A stretch of 47,510 nucleotides of DNA from Nitrospira sp. CG24B. GTDB taxonomy: Bacteria > Nitrospirota > Nitrospiria > Nitrospirales > Nitrospiraceae. Below, piece by piece: positions 1 to 9,084 of the stretch. Location: contig NEWS02000003.1 of assembly GCA_002869845.2 (NCBI GenBank), positions 152,292 through 199,801 of the forward strand, in the 5' to 3' direction. How positions within the stretch are numbered: the first letter of the stretch is position 1; every line of letters begins with the position of its first letter. The notes beneath the pieces are model-generated. The model saw only the letters and a list, made by a program, of their open reading frames with translations. It was not told the origin of the DNA and did no database searches. Position numbers and translations under genes: made by a program.

Positions 1-261
1 TGGTCGATCGGCGATCGAGTGGAAGCTTGTATGGAGCCTGGTGGAGGCATGGATTCCTTCCATGCTGCAGCGCTGTACGACAAGCTAGAACAAAAAGTGT
101 TGCCCTGTTTCTACAAGGACCGTGAACGTTTTATCGAAATCATGCGGCAGGCCATTGCATTGAACGGTGGGTTCTTCAATACTCAGAGAATGATGGCCCA
201 GTATCTTCACGACGCCTATCGGCTGGGGCAATCCCCAGTGGTGCAGCCGGGGTCGGCGTGA
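1..261 (+). CDS. glgP: alpha-glucan (glycogen) phosphorylase, C-terminal end, partial
   Basis: This is the last 86 codons of a gene whose start lies before the window; the frame is open from base 1 and stops at 259-261. The residues WSIGDR near the edge, then LYDKLEQKVLPCFY and a tail with FFNTQRMMAQYLHDAY, match the C-terminal pattern of the short bacterial alpha-glucan phosphorylase family. Those enzymes release glucose-1-phosphate from glycogen or maltodextrin in the cytoplasm. The pyridoxal-phosphate lysine region is outside the window, so activity cannot be judged. The next gene (acetate kinase) starts only a few bases downstream, which suggests one operon linking glucan breakdown to the phosphoketolase route. 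Family assignment rests on the tail alone. Confidence 0.75.
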   Translation, partial: WSIGDRVEACMEPGGGMDSFHAAALYDKLEQKVLPCFYKDRERFIEIMRQAIALNGGFFNTQRMMAQYLHDAYRLGQSPVVQPGSA

Positions 262-265
262 CACG

Positions 266-1492
266 TTGTCATCTCAGATCTCGGGGGATACTGTGATTCT
301 GCCGCAGACGAAGGGGCTTATCCTCACAGTCAACGGCGGGTCATCGAGCCTCAAGTTTGCCCTGTTTCAAGATCCAGATTCTCCCGCGCCGATTGCACGA
401 GGCACGATCGAGCGGATCGGACTGCCTGATACTGTGCTGATGGTGAATGATGTCGTGGCGCAACGACAGGAACGTCAACCCGTCAATGCACCTGATCATC
501 AGGCCTGCGTGGGAGTCTTGATCGACTGGCTGGAACGCCGGGTCGAAATGAAGCGCCTGCGCGCTGTTGGCCATCGGATTGTCCATGGCGGGATGACCTA
601 CAACAGGCCTGCGTCCGTGACACCCAGCATGTTGGAAGAATTGAGGAGGATCAGCCCGTACGATCCAGAGCATTTGCCGTCAGAGATCAGTTTGATCGAA
701 GCCTTCAGCCGACGTTATCCGAATCTTCCCCAAATCGCCTGCTTCGATACGGCGTTCCATCATGATATGCCTCAAGTTGCTCGGCTTCTGCCGATCCCAA
801 GACGCTTCTACAAGCTCGGCCTGCGGCGGTATGGTTTTCATGGGTTGTCTTATGCCTTTCTCATGAGGGAGTTGTCCAGAATAGGGACGCCTGGCGAAGC
901 CAACGGTCGCCTCATCCTCGCTCATCTTGGAAACGGTGCGAGTATGGCCGCGGTCAAGCACGGAAAGGCGGTTGATACGACGATGAGTTTCACCCCTACC
1001 TCGGGCCTGGTCATGAGCCGTCGGTCCGGAGATCTCGATCCAGGGCTGATCTCTTACTTGGCCCGAACAGAAAGCATGACGGTGGAGCAATTTCATCGCA
1101 TGGTCAACACCGAATCGGGCCTCCTCGGCGTATCAGAGATCAGTGCCGACATGCGAGACCTCCTCAAGCAAGAGCAGCATGATCCACGGGCCGCCGAGGC
1201 GATCGAGTTATTTTGTTATCAGGCCAGAAAATGGATCGGTGCGTTGGCTGTGACACTGGGTGGTGTGGACACAGTAGTCTTCACTGCTGGGATTGGGGAG
1301 AATGCTCCAATCATTCGCGCACGCATCTGCGCCGGCTTGGAATTTCTCGGCGTCGCGCTCGATACAGCGCGCAACGAGGCTGGTGAAGCGGTGATTTCCA
1401 CTGATGATAGCAAGGCAACCGTCCATGTGATGCACACAGATGAAGAGAGTGAGATAGCTCGGTCCGTCGTGGACTTATTGAAGGCAAACTGA
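266..1492 (+). CDS. ackA: acetate kinase
   Basis: Acetate kinase interconverts acetyl phosphate + ADP and acetate + ATP. The 408-residue length is usual for the family. Visible motifs are the N-terminal phosphate loop VNGGSSSLKF (residues 22-31), HRIVHGG (103-109), CFDTAFH with D161, RRYGFHG (187-193), AHLGNGAS (219-226) and FTAGIGEN (339-346), all ASKHA-fold active-site elements. The reading frame opens with TTG at 266, five bases after the glgP stop. A GTG at 293 is the alternative start and still leaves the phosphate loop intact. It sits directly upstream of phosphoketolase, which makes its substrate acetyl phosphate, so the pair should be co-transcribed. Nothing in the sequence looks damaged. 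Confidence 0.95.
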   Translation: MSSQISGDTVILPQTKGLILTVNGGSSSLKFALFQDPDSPAPIARGTIERIGLPDTVLMVNDVVAQRQERQPVNAPDHQACVGVLIDWLERRVEMKRLRAVGHRIVHGGMTYNRPASVTPSMLEELRRISPYDPEHLPSEISLIEAFSRRYPNLPQIACFDTAFHHDMPQVARLLPIPRRFYKLGLRRYGFHGLSYAFLMRELSRIGTPGEANGRLILAHLGNGASMAAVKHGKAVDTTMSFTPTSGLVMSRRSGDLDPGLISYLARTESMTVEQFHRMVNTESGLLGVSEISADMRDLLKQEQHDPRAAEAIELFCYQARKWIGALAVTLGGVDTVVFTAGIGENAPIIRARICAGLEFLGVALDTARNEAGEAVISTDDSKATVHVMHTDEESEIARSVVDLLKAN

Positions 1493-1504
1493 ACGGGAGA
1501 TGAG

Positions 1505-3901
1505 ATGATCATGGGTCGAACAAGCAAGAGGTCTGTCAGTTCCGAGTTGTTGAACAAGATGAATGCCTACTGGCGGGCGGCCAATTATCTTTCTGTCGGC
1601 CAGATTTATCTCTATGACAATCCGTTACTGAAAAGGCCGTTGACCCGTGCCCACATCAAGCCTCGGTTACTCGGTCATTGGGGCACGACGCCGGGCTTGA
1701 ACTTCATCTATGTGCATCTGAACCGGATCATCACACAACATGATCTCACTATGATCTATATCGCCGGTCCCGGCCACGGCGGACCAGGGCTTGTCGCCAA
1801 TGCCTATCTCGAAGGCACGTACAGCGAAGTCTATCCGGATGTGTCGCAGGACGAGCAGGGCATGAAGCGATTGTTCAAGCAATTTTCCTTTCCCGGTGGT
1901 ATTCCCAGCCACGTCGCGCCGGAAACGCCGGGCTCCATTCACGAGGGTGGAGAATTGGGCTACTCCCTTTCTCATGCCTACGGGGCGGTGTTCGACAATC
2001 CGGATCTCATCGCAGCCTGCGTGGTCGGCGACGGGGAAGCGGAAACCGGCCCACTCGCCACGAGCTGGCATTCCAACAAGTTTCTGAATCCGGTCACCGA
2101 CGGGGTCGTCCTGCCGATTCTCCATTTGAACGGTTACAAGATTGCCAATCCCACGGTTCTGGCCAGGATCAGTCATGGTGAGCTGGAGCAACTGTTTCGC
2201 GGCTACGGCTACCGTCCATATTTCGTCGAGGGCCGCGATCCGTCGCAGATGCACCAACTCATGGCTGCGACGCTCGACGCTGTCATGCAAGACATCCAAC
2301 GAATCAAAACTGTCTCGCGCAAAGAGGGTATCCCAAAACGCCCACTCTGGCCCATGATTGTGCTCCGAACACCTAAAGGCTGGACCTGTCCTCCACAGAT
2401 CGACGGCAAGCGGACTGAGGATTACTGGCGGTCGCACCAGGTTCCTATGGGCGACATGGACAAGCCGGCACATGTGAAGATTCTTGAACAGTGGATGAAA
2501 AGCTACAAGCCTCAGGAACTGTTTGACAAGTCCGGGCGACTTAAGCCCGAACTCGCCGAACTGGCGCCCAAGGGGGATCGGCGCATGAGCGCAAATCCTC
2601 ACGCAAATGGTGGGCTGCTGTTGAAGGATTTACGGCTGCCGGATTTTCGTCGGTACGCTGTCGCGGTGAAAAGGCCTGGTGCCGTCGAAGCCGAGGCGAC
2701 CCGGGTCATGGGAGCGTTTTTACGGGACACGATGACAATCAATATGGAGCACCGGAACTTCCGTCTCTTCAGTCCTGATGAGAACAATTCCAACCGTTGG
2801 CAAGACGTCTTGGACGTTACCAACCGCGCTTGGATGGCGGATCGCTATCCGTACGACGACCATCTGGCGCCGGACGGCCGGGTGATGGAGATGCTCAGTG
2901 AGCACCAGTGTCAGGGGTGGCTGGAAGGGTATCTCTTGAGCGGCCGACATGGCTTCTTCTCCTGTTACGAAGCGTTCATCCACATCATTGATTCCATGTT
3001 CAACCAACATGCCAAGTGGCTCAAGGTCTGCAACCACATCCCGTGGCGACGGCCGATTGCCTCGCTGAATTATTTGTTGTCCTCCCATGTCTGGCGGCAG
3101 GATCACAATGGCTTCAGCCATCAAGATCCTGGGTTTATCGATCACGTGGTCAACAAGAAAGCCGAGGTGATCCGGGTCTATTTGCCACCCGATGCCAATA
3201 CGCTGCTGTCTGTCACAGACCACTGTCTGCGCAGTCGCAACCATGTGAACGTGATTGTGGCCGGCAAGCAGTCGGCGCCGCAATGGCTTGCCATGGATGC
3301 CGCGGTGAAGCATTGCACAGCCGGCATCGGCATTTGGGAATGGGCGAGTAACGATCGAAATAGCGAGCCGGACGTGGTGATGGCCTGTTGCGGCGATGTA
3401 CCCACGCTGGAAACCTTGGCGGCCGTCTCCTTGTTGCGAGGCTACTTGCCGGATGTGAAAGTGCGAGTGGTCAACGTGGTGGATCTCATGAAGCTGCAAC
3501 CATCCGCTGAACATCCGAACGGATTGTCCGACAAGGACTTCGATGTCTTGTTCACGACAGACAAGCCGGTCATCTTCGCATTCCACGGCTACCCGTGGCT
3601 GATTCACCGGCTCACCTACCGACGGACGAATCACAAGAACCTGCACGTGCGCGGGTACAAAGAAGAAGGGACCACGTCGACTCCGTTCGATATGGTGGTG
3701 ATGAACGATCTCGACCGGTTTCATCTGGTCGCTGATGTCATCGACCGGATCCCACTACACGGCTCGCGGGCCGACTATGCCAAGCAGGCCCTCCGCGACA
3801 AGCGCATCGAACATAAACAGTACATTGCCGAACATGGCGAAGACATGCCGGAGATCCGCCAATGGAAGTGGAGTGGGAACAGGAAGTCTGTCAGAAGGTA
3901 G
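1505..3901 (+). CDS. xfp: xylulose-5-phosphate/fructose-6-phosphate phosphoketolase
   Basis: This thiamine-diphosphate enzyme splits xylulose-5-P or fructose-6-P with phosphate, giving acetyl phosphate plus an aldose phosphate. At 798 residues it is full length. Diagnostic stretches are AGPGHGGPG (about 87-95), [19 protein letters not shown] (135-153), the ThDP/Mg site GDGEAETGP (175-183) followed by NGYKIANPT, and a pyrimidine/C-terminal transketolase-like half. The start at 1505 follows GGGAGATGAG; an in-frame ATG at 1511 is equally possible. The gene lies 12 bases after ackA, which uses its product, forming a complete carbon-to-acetate ATP-yielding branch. Dual substrate use cannot be settled from sequence by eye. 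Confidence 0.96.
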   Translation: MIMGRTSKRSVSSELLNKMNAYWRAANYLSVGQIYLYDNPLLKRPLTRAHIKPRLLGHWGTTPGLNFIYVHLNRIITQHDLTMIYIAGPGHGGPGLVANAYLEGTYSEVYPDVSQDEQGMKRLFKQFSFPGGIPSHVAPETPGSIHEGGELGYSLSHAYGAVFDNPDLIAACVVGDGEAETGPLATSWHSNKFLNPVTDGVVLPILHLNGYKIANPTVLARISHGELEQLFRGYGYRPYFVEGRDPSQMHQLMAATLDAVMQDIQRIKTVSRKEGIPKRPLWPMIVLRTPKGWTCPPQIDGKRTEDYWRSHQVPMGDMDKPAHVKILEQWMKSYKPQELFDKSGRLKPELAELAPKGDRRMSANPHANGGLLLKDLRLPDFRRYAVAVKRPGAVEAEATRVMGAFLRDTMTINMEHRNFRLFSPDENNSNRWQDVLDVTNRAWMADRYPYDDHLAPDGRVMEMLSEHQCQGWLEGYLLSGRHGFFSCYEAFIHIIDSMFNQHAKWLKVCNHIPWRRPIASLNYLLSSHVWRQDHNGFSHQDPGFIDHVVNKKAEVIRVYLPPDANTLLSVTDHCLRSRNHVNVIVAGKQSAPQWLAMDAAVKHCTAGIGIWEWASNDRNSEPDVVMACCGDVPTLETLAAVSLLRGYLPDVKVRVVNVVDLMKLQPSAEHPNGLSDKDFDVLFTTDKPVIFAFHGYPWLIHRLTYRRTNHKNLHVRGYKEEGTTSTPFDMVVMNDLDRFHLVADVIDRIPLHGSRADYAKQALRDKRIEHKQYIAEHGEDMPEIRQWKWSGNRKSVRR

Positions 3902-3936
3902 CTCGATAAACACGAAAGGGGTCTATCTCGTACAAC

Positions 3937-3952
3937 GGCTTTTGAGAAAGCC
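3937..3952. terminator. short stem-loop after phosphoketolase gene
   Basis: GGCTTT and AAAGCC form a perfect 6-bp stem around a TGAG tetraloop, 35 bases after the xfp stop. There is no long T run after it (only TT), so it would be at best a weak intrinsic terminator. The rest of the 174-base gap before the next gene shows no other gene, only a good ribosome binding site (GTGGAGGAAAGG) at its end. Confidence 0.25.
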
Positions 3953-4075
3953 TTGTGAGCCCAGCCAACCACCCTCCAAAAACACATGAATTTCCTCACG
4001 TAAATATGTTATCGAAAGGGGCTGTGAACAGCGTACAGTGTGCCTTTATTAAGAACATCATAGTGGAGGAAAGGA

Positions 4076-5044
4076 ATGGGCCGGACGGTGCTATGCGATC
4101 GATGGACTATCGGAATAGGTTCTCTTATCTTTTTATTGGCAGGACATGCCTATGCGGCTGATTCAGATGACAAAAAAACGGATGACTCAACGGTAAAGGC
4201 TCCCCTCGAATGTCGGTATGGGCAGAGCTATGAGAAAACCGATGGGGAAACCGTTGGAGAAGCCTTTCCTTCCGACGATGTCTTTCGCCCTCTCATGGCG
4301 GATCCCAAGCAACCACAGTTCTTTGCGAACTGGCGATCGACGCGATCGCGCACCGATCGCACCACCTCCAACATTGGGTCGGTGGCGATCGGAGAAAACT
4401 TTGGCTTTTATACAAGGCGGGAAGGATGCGATGGGTGGCAGATCAGCCTGCTCACCGGCATTTTTGCTCAATTCGACTTAGATGAAAAGAACGCTCAATT
4501 GATCAACACGGACTTCAATGTTGGCATCCCGCTGACATGGCGCTCAGGAAATTGGTCTGCACGATTGCGCTATTATCATCAAAGCAGCCACATCGGCGAC
4601 GAATTTTTGGGAGCCAACCCAGGGTTCAAGTCGATTACGTTTATTCTTGAGGAAGTGGACGCGATTCTTTCCTATGAATACCGATGGCTACGTCTCTATG
4701 GAGGAGGCGGATATCTCGTGCACCGCGAACCAGCCACGTTCGACCGAGGGAAGATCCAGTGGGGATTTGAAGCACGGGCACCGTCGATGCGTACAGGGAT
4801 CTTGGGATCGTTCCTTGATCGGCTGGTCGTGACACCCGTGCTGTCTGCGGATTTCAAGTCGATCCAAGCGCACGATTGGATCATTGACACCAATGTGCTT
4901 GGCGGGTTCGAATGGTCACGAACGGGCTCTTTCCGACGGTTTCGGATCATGGCAACGTATTTCCACGGGTATAATCCCTATGGGCTGTTTGTGATCAACC
5001 AGAAGATCGAATCGATAGGGCTTGGGGCCTACTTCATGTTTTAG
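4076..5044 (+). CDS. DUF1207 family outer-membrane protein
   Basis: This is a 322-residue exported protein of unknown function. Its N-terminus has a positively charged start, a hydrophobic run (about 11-22) and an AYA-AD signal-cleavage site near residues 26-28. The segment DDVFRPLMADPKQPQFFA matches the opening block I associate with DUF1207. After it comes alternating aromatic/hydrophobic sequence and a terminal aromatic residue (YFMF end), as expected for an outer-membrane beta-barrel. A strong Shine-Dalgarno (GGAGGAAAGG) supports the start. It stands between the phosphoketolase operon and ftsH with its own leader, so it may be transcribed alone. Substrate or function is not known; the family call is from motif memory. 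Confidence 0.7.
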   Translation: MGRTVLCDRWTIGIGSLIFLLAGHAYAADSDDKKTDDSTVKAPLECRYGQSYEKTDGETVGEAFPSDDVFRPLMADPKQPQFFANWRSTRSRTDRTTSNIGSVAIGENFGFYTRREGCDGWQISLLTGIFAQFDLDEKNAQLINTDFNVGIPLTWRSGNWSARLRYYHQSSHIGDEFLGANPGFKSITFILEEVDAILSYEYRWLRLYGGGGYLVHREPATFDRGKIQWGFEARAPSMRTGILGSFLDRLVVTPVLSADFKSIQAHDWIIDTNVLGGFEWSRTGSFRRFRIMATYFHGYNPYGLFVINQKIESIGLGAYFMF

Positions 5045-5091
5045 CGGCTCTCAGGTTGCGACCCCCATATTCTTGAAAAGGAGAAAGAACG

Positions 5092-6894
5092 ATGAATAAA
5101 ACAACCTCCTTTTCCATTTGGTACGTGCTCCTCGCCATCATGGCCGTGGTGCTTGTACATGATTTCATCCTTGCCCTGAATAAGGTCGAAGAGCTCCCCT
5201 ACAGTCAGTTTAAGAATTTGGTGGTGACCGGGAAAGTGGCGGAAGTCTCCGTGACCAGCCACATACTGACCGGCAAGTTGAAGGCCGAAGGCGAATCCAA
5301 GGAGCAGAAAGCCTTTACAACCGTGCGGGTCGACGATCCGGACCTGGTCCGCGAACTCAACCAATACGGGGTTACGTTCACCGGTGTCATTGAATCCACG
5401 TTTTGGCGCGATCTCTTGTCGTGGGTGATCCCGGTCGCTCTGTTCGCAGGGATCTGGTTTTTTATCTTTCGCCGGTTTGGCCAAGCCCAAGGCGGATTCA
5501 TGCAGGTGGGGCAATCCAAAGCGAAGATCTACGTGGAGAAGGACATTAAGGTCACGTTCGCGGATGTTGCCGGTGTGGACGAAGCCAAGGAAGAACTGGG
5601 CGAGGTGATCGAGTTCCTGAAGACGCCGGAGAAGTTCACTAAACTCGGTGGCAAGATTCCCAAGGGCATACTCCTGGTCGGTCCACCCGGGACCGGCAAG
5701 ACGTTGCTGGCTCGCGCGGTGGCCGGTGAGGCCGGCGTGACGTTCTTCAGCATCAGCGGCTCGGAGTTCGTCGAAATGTTCGTCGGGGTCGGGGCGGCCC
5801 GGGTCCGTGATCTCTTCGATCAGGCCAAGCTGAAAGCCCCCTGCATTATTTTCATCGATGAGTTGGATGCGCTCGGAAAAGCCCGTGGCGCGGGGCCTAT
5901 GGGGCATGAGGAGCGGGAGCAAACGCTCAATCAGCTGCTCGTCGAGATGGACGGCTTTGATCCTCGCATCGGCGTCATTCTCATGGCCGCGACCAATCGC
6001 CCTGAGATCCTTGATCCTGCGTTGCTGCGGGCCGGCCGATTCGATCGTCATGTGGTGGTGGACCGTCCGGACAAGATCGGTCGCCTTGCCATTCTTCGTG
6101 TGCATGCCAAACAGGTGACACTGGGCCCCGACGCGGATCTGGAAAACATCGCCGCGATGACGCCCGGGTTCTCCGGAGCAGATTTGGCCAACATCATCAA
6201 TGAGGCGGCGTTGCTGGCGGTGCGGCGCGGCCAGGATCAGGTCGGTTTTTCTGAATTACAGGAGGCGGTCGAGCGAGTCATTGCCGGCTTGGAGAAGAAG
6301 AATCGCGTTCTGAATAAGATGGAGAAGGAGCGAGTGGCTTACCATGAGACGGGTCATGCCCTCGTCGCCATGTCCTTGCCGGGGATGGATCAGGTACAGA
6401 AGATCTCGATCATTCCGCGCGGCGTGGCGGCCCTCGGCTATACCTTGCAACTTCCGACCGAAGACCGGTTTCTGATGACGAAATCAGAATTGGAGAATAA
6501 AGTTGCCGTGCTACTCGGCGGGCGGATCGCCGAAGAAACGATCTTCGGGGAAGCCTCCACGGGGGCCCAGAATGATCTGGTTAAGGCTACCGACATTGCA
6601 AAAAGCATGGTGAAGGCTTATGGAATGAGCGAGAAGCTCGGTACTCTCACCTTGGAGCGAGAACGGCAGCCTCAATTCCTCCAACTTCCGGTTGCGTCGG
6701 AACGAGGGGACTACTCCGAAGAGACTGCGCGTGAAATCGATTGTGAAGTGCGGCGGATCATTGACGAGCAGTACGGACGGGTGACGCGATTGTTGGAGGA
6801 GAACAAAGCCGCTCTGCAACAGGGGGCCACGCTGTTGTTGGAACGAGAGGTGATCACAGGGGCTGAGCTGAAAACTATTATGGGGAAGCCGTGA
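5092..6894 (+). CDS. ftsH: ATP-dependent zinc metalloprotease FtsH
   Basis: FtsH is a membrane-anchored hexameric AAA+ protease that extracts and degrades membrane and short-lived proteins. Residues 9-28 and about 108-127 are the two membrane segments flanking a periplasmic domain. The AAA module has Walker A GPPGTGKT (197-204), Walker B IIFIDE (252-257) and an arginine-rich second region of homology ([18 protein letters not shown]). The protease domain carries the zinc site HETGH (418-422; most homologues have HEAGH) and a third ligand in NDLVKATD (D495). The start has a good AAGGAG leader. The 600-residue length is normal. It may be one of several ftsH copies, since it lies outside the usual tilS/hpt-ftsH-folP neighbourhood; that is an inference. 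Confidence 0.96.
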   Translation: MNKTTSFSIWYVLLAIMAVVLVHDFILALNKVEELPYSQFKNLVVTGKVAEVSVTSHILTGKLKAEGESKEQKAFTTVRVDDPDLVRELNQYGVTFTGVIESTFWRDLLSWVIPVALFAGIWFFIFRRFGQAQGGFMQVGQSKAKIYVEKDIKVTFADVAGVDEAKEELGEVIEFLKTPEKFTKLGGKIPKGILLVGPPGTGKTLLARAVAGEAGVTFFSISGSEFVEMFVGVGAARVRDLFDQAKLKAPCIIFIDELDALGKARGAGPMGHEEREQTLNQLLVEMDGFDPRIGVILMAATNRPEILDPALLRAGRFDRHVVVDRPDKIGRLAILRVHAKQVTLGPDADLENIAAMTPGFSGADLANIINEAALLAVRRGQDQVGFSELQEAVERVIAGLEKKNRVLNKMEKERVAYHETGHALVAMSLPGMDQVQKISIIPRGVAALGYTLQLPTEDRFLMTKSELENKVAVLLGGRIAEETIFGEASTGAQNDLVKATDIAKSMVKAYGMSEKLGTLTLERERQPQFLQLPVASERGDYSEETAREIDCEVRRIIDEQYGRVTRLLEENKAALQQGATLLLEREVITGAELKTIMGKP

Positions 6895-6950
6895 GCAGAC
6901 ATGATGCCTTCTTGTGGTCTTCAGGCGACGATCCTCATGAAGTGTGATGT

Positions 6951-8105
6951 GTGGCTGCGCGACCAGTCGAAGCGACTGACGGAGTAAAGCCGGTGGAACA
7001 ACAGGGAACCATATCTGTCGAGGATAATGTGATTCGCTGCCGGGGGTCTTGGACTCTTCCAAATTTGTCTCAGCTGGAGCGCGGAGGCCGAGCGCTTCGA
7101 TGGCCTGATAGCCCCACCGTCCTCTACGATGCCGGCGAAGTAACTGCGATGGATACGGGCGGCGCGCTCATACTGCAACGCTGCATTGACGGCGTACGGC
7201 GCAAGGGGCAGCAGACTGCACTCCAAGGGTTGAAACCTGAATTCGGCGAGTTGCTCCGGAAAATAGAAGTTGAGTGGTCTCAACCCGTGGGAAGCGGTGC
7301 GGGTCTCGGGATGAGCTTGGTGGAACGTCTCACGCGTGCTGTGCAGTCCCGGCAGGTGTCAGCGATTCGCGCGCTCGCATTTGTCGGAGAAAGCACCATT
7401 GCATTCGGCCGAGCGCTGATACGGCCACGCTCAATTCGGTGGCGGGCGCTCTTGCGGATCGTGGAAGTGGATGGTGTGCGGGCCTTGCCGATCACCGGCC
7501 TGCTGACCTTTCTGGTCGGTGTTGTAATTGCCTATCAGGGTGCAGAACAACTCCGTAAGTTCGGCACAAACATTTTTATCGTGGATCTTGTCGGCATCTC
7601 GCTGCTGCGTGAAATTGCCCCGTTGATCGTGGCGATCCTCATCGCTGGGCGTTCCGGATCAGCCTATGCGGCGGAGATCGGCACGATGAAAGTGACCGAA
7701 GAATTGGACGCGGTGCGGACACTGGGTATTTCGCCTATGAACTTGCTCGTGCTGCCGCGAGCCTTTGCCCTGGTTATCGCTCTTCCGTTGTTAACAGTGT
7801 ACGCGGATGCCGTAGGCGTATTCGGCGGCATGCTCATCGCCCTGGGAGAGCTCAATGTGAGTTTCGCCGAATTTTTGACTCGATTCGAGGAAGCCGTTCC
7901 TGTGCGTCATTTGCTCATTGGGTTAGGAAAGGCGCCATTCTTTGCAGCGATCATCGCCTTGGTGGGTTGCTATCAAGGATTTCAGATCAGAGGTGGCGTC
8001 GACGACGTGGGTCGACATACCACCATCAGTGTTGTACAAGGAATTTTTCTGGTCATCGTCTTCGATGCGATCTGCAGTATCTTGCTCAATTGGTGGGATT
8101 TATAA
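6951..8105 (+). CDS. mlaE: MlaE-family lipid ABC permease with N-terminal STAS domain
   Basis: This is the inner-membrane permease of an Mla-type phospholipid transport complex. Residues about 17-105 are soluble and resemble a STAS domain (the role played by separate MlaB in E. coli). Residues about 130-384 are the permease, with hydrophobic helices and the family stretch GRSGSAYAAEIGTMKVTEELDA. The start is a GTG at 6951, and no strong ribosome site is visible. It begins a run of four same-strand genes (permease, ATPase, MCE protein, lipoprotein) closely spaced after ftsH. The fused form would make a separate MlaB gene unnecessary, and none is present nearby. The direction of lipid movement cannot be told from sequence. 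Confidence 0.9.
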   Translation: MAARPVEATDGVKPVEQQGTISVEDNVIRCRGSWTLPNLSQLERGGRALRWPDSPTVLYDAGEVTAMDTGGALILQRCIDGVRRKGQQTALQGLKPEFGELLRKIEVEWSQPVGSGAGLGMSLVERLTRAVQSRQVSAIRALAFVGESTIAFGRALIRPRSIRWRALLRIVEVDGVRALPITGLLTFLVGVVIAYQGAEQLRKFGTNIFIVDLVGISLLREIAPLIVAILIAGRSGSAYAAEIGTMKVTEELDAVRTLGISPMNLLVLPRAFALVIALPLLTVYADAVGVFGGMLIALGELNVSFAEFLTRFEEAVPVRHLLIGLGKAPFFAAIIALVGCYQGFQIRGGVDDVGRHTTISVVQGIFLVIVFDAICSILLNWWDL

Positions 8106-8139
8106 CCGGTATGCGACAATCAGTCAGGGGTGGTCACTG

Positions 8140-8955
8140 ATGCCGTCGGCTATGAATATGGCGGCCACGGTGATTGATGTGAGCCACGTTGTTACAAAGT
8201 TTGGCCAAGCGGTTGTGCATGAGGACGTCAGCCTATCCATCCAACGGGGCGAAATTTTTGCGATTGCCGGTGGCAACGGGTGCGGCAAGACGACGCTATT
8301 ACGTGAGATCATCGGTCTGATCACACCCTCAGCCGGAATGATTCGAATCCTTGGGGTAGACAGCCGGCAGCTGGAAGAAGGCAACGGCCGACCGATTCAC
8401 CGGCGGTTCGGTGTGATGTTCCAGCACGGCGCGTTGTTCAGCTCGTTTACGCTGGCGGAGAATGTTGCCGTGCCGCTGCGCGAGCATACGACGCTGAGTG
8501 AGGCACTGATTCGTGATATTGTCGCTGCCAAGATTGCCATGGTGGGGTTACCGCCCGCGAGTGCGGAGAAGTATCCCAACGAACTCAGCGGAGGGATGCG
8601 AAGACGAGCTGCGCTCGCCCGAGCGATTGTGATGGATCCGGAGTTGTTGTTTCTCGACGAGCCGACTGCTGGGCTCGATCCGATCATCGCTGCAGGATTT
8701 GATGATCTCGTGCTCTCATTGAAAAGTCTTTTGGGACTGACGGTGGTGATGGTGACACATGATCTGGATTCACTGTGGCGGATCGCCAATCGTGTGGCAG
8801 TGCTTGGTCGTGGAACGGTCCTGGGAATCGGCACCATGCAGGAGTTGTCCCGATCAGACGATCCCATTATCCGTGAATACTTCCGTGGCCCACGGGGAAG
8901 GGCGGCGAGCGAACAGGCAGCGTGGAACCATGGGAACGTGAAGCGTGAAGCGTAG
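8140..8955 (+). CDS. mlaF: MlaF-type ABC transporter ATP-binding protein
   Basis: This is the cytoplasmic ATPase partner of the upstream permease, 271 residues from the ATG at 8140, chosen because CAGGGG stands 8 bases before it. The frame stays open upstream but overlaps mlaE there. It has Walker A GGNGCGKTT (44-52), a Q-loop in FGVMFQHGALFSS, signature LSGGMRRRAALAR, Walker B LLFLDEPTAGLDP and the switch histidine in VMVTHD. The last residues (HGNVKREA) are encoded by a short tandem repeat, CGTGAAG twice then CGT, which continues into the intergenic repeat. The C-terminus may therefore have been rewritten by repeat DNA. Confidence 0.93.
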   Translation: MPSAMNMAATVIDVSHVVTKFGQAVVHEDVSLSIQRGEIFAIAGGNGCGKTTLLREIIGLITPSAGMIRILGVDSRQLEEGNGRPIHRRFGVMFQHGALFSSFTLAENVAVPLREHTTLSEALIRDIVAAKIAMVGLPPASAEKYPNELSGGMRRRAALARAIVMDPELLFLDEPTAGLDPIIAAGFDDLVLSLKSLLGLTVVMVTHDLDSLWRIANRVAVLGRGTVLGIGTMQELSRSDDPIIREYFRGPRGRAASEQAAWNHGNVKREA

Positions 8956-9046
8956 TTCGCACTCTGTTTCGAGTTCCAGGTTTCTCGTTTCAAGTTTGGA
9001 GACGATACTCTCATGCAACTTGCAACTCGAAACTTTGAACTCAAGA
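8936..9046. repeat. tandem heptamer plus imperfect inverted repeat between mlaF and mlaD
   Basis: CGTGAAG units run to the mlaF stop. Two arms follow: about 8971-8998 (GAGTTCCAGGTTTC..., ending CAAGTTTG) and about 9016-9044 (CAACTTGCAACTC..., ending GAACTCAAG). They are near reverse complements, separated by roughly 18 bases, and each is built of short GTTTCGAGTT-like words. The arms could fold into a long imperfect hairpin in the mRNA between the ATPase and MCE genes. No protein-coding potential is seen here. It resembles a dispersed intergenic repeat, but no second copy was found in this window. Confidence 0.6.
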
Positions 9047-9084
9047 TCAAGATGCGAATGATGAGATATCAAGAAGGCGTCTAG

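Noticed and set aside
1667..2602. 311-codon open frame on the - strand inside phosphoketolase
   Set aside because: It is antisense to a highly conserved enzyme gene, has no family features, and arises from the codon bias of the true frame.
2720..3724. 334-codon - strand frame inside phosphoketolase
   Set aside because: Same reason: shadow frame with no recognisable domain.
5041..6105. 354-codon - strand frame opposite ftsH
   Set aside because: Antisense to the conserved AAA domain; composition rich in H, R, D and L with no motif.
8936..9046. CRISPR-like array
   Set aside because: Units are short, imperfect and inverted with no regular spacers; no cas gene is near.
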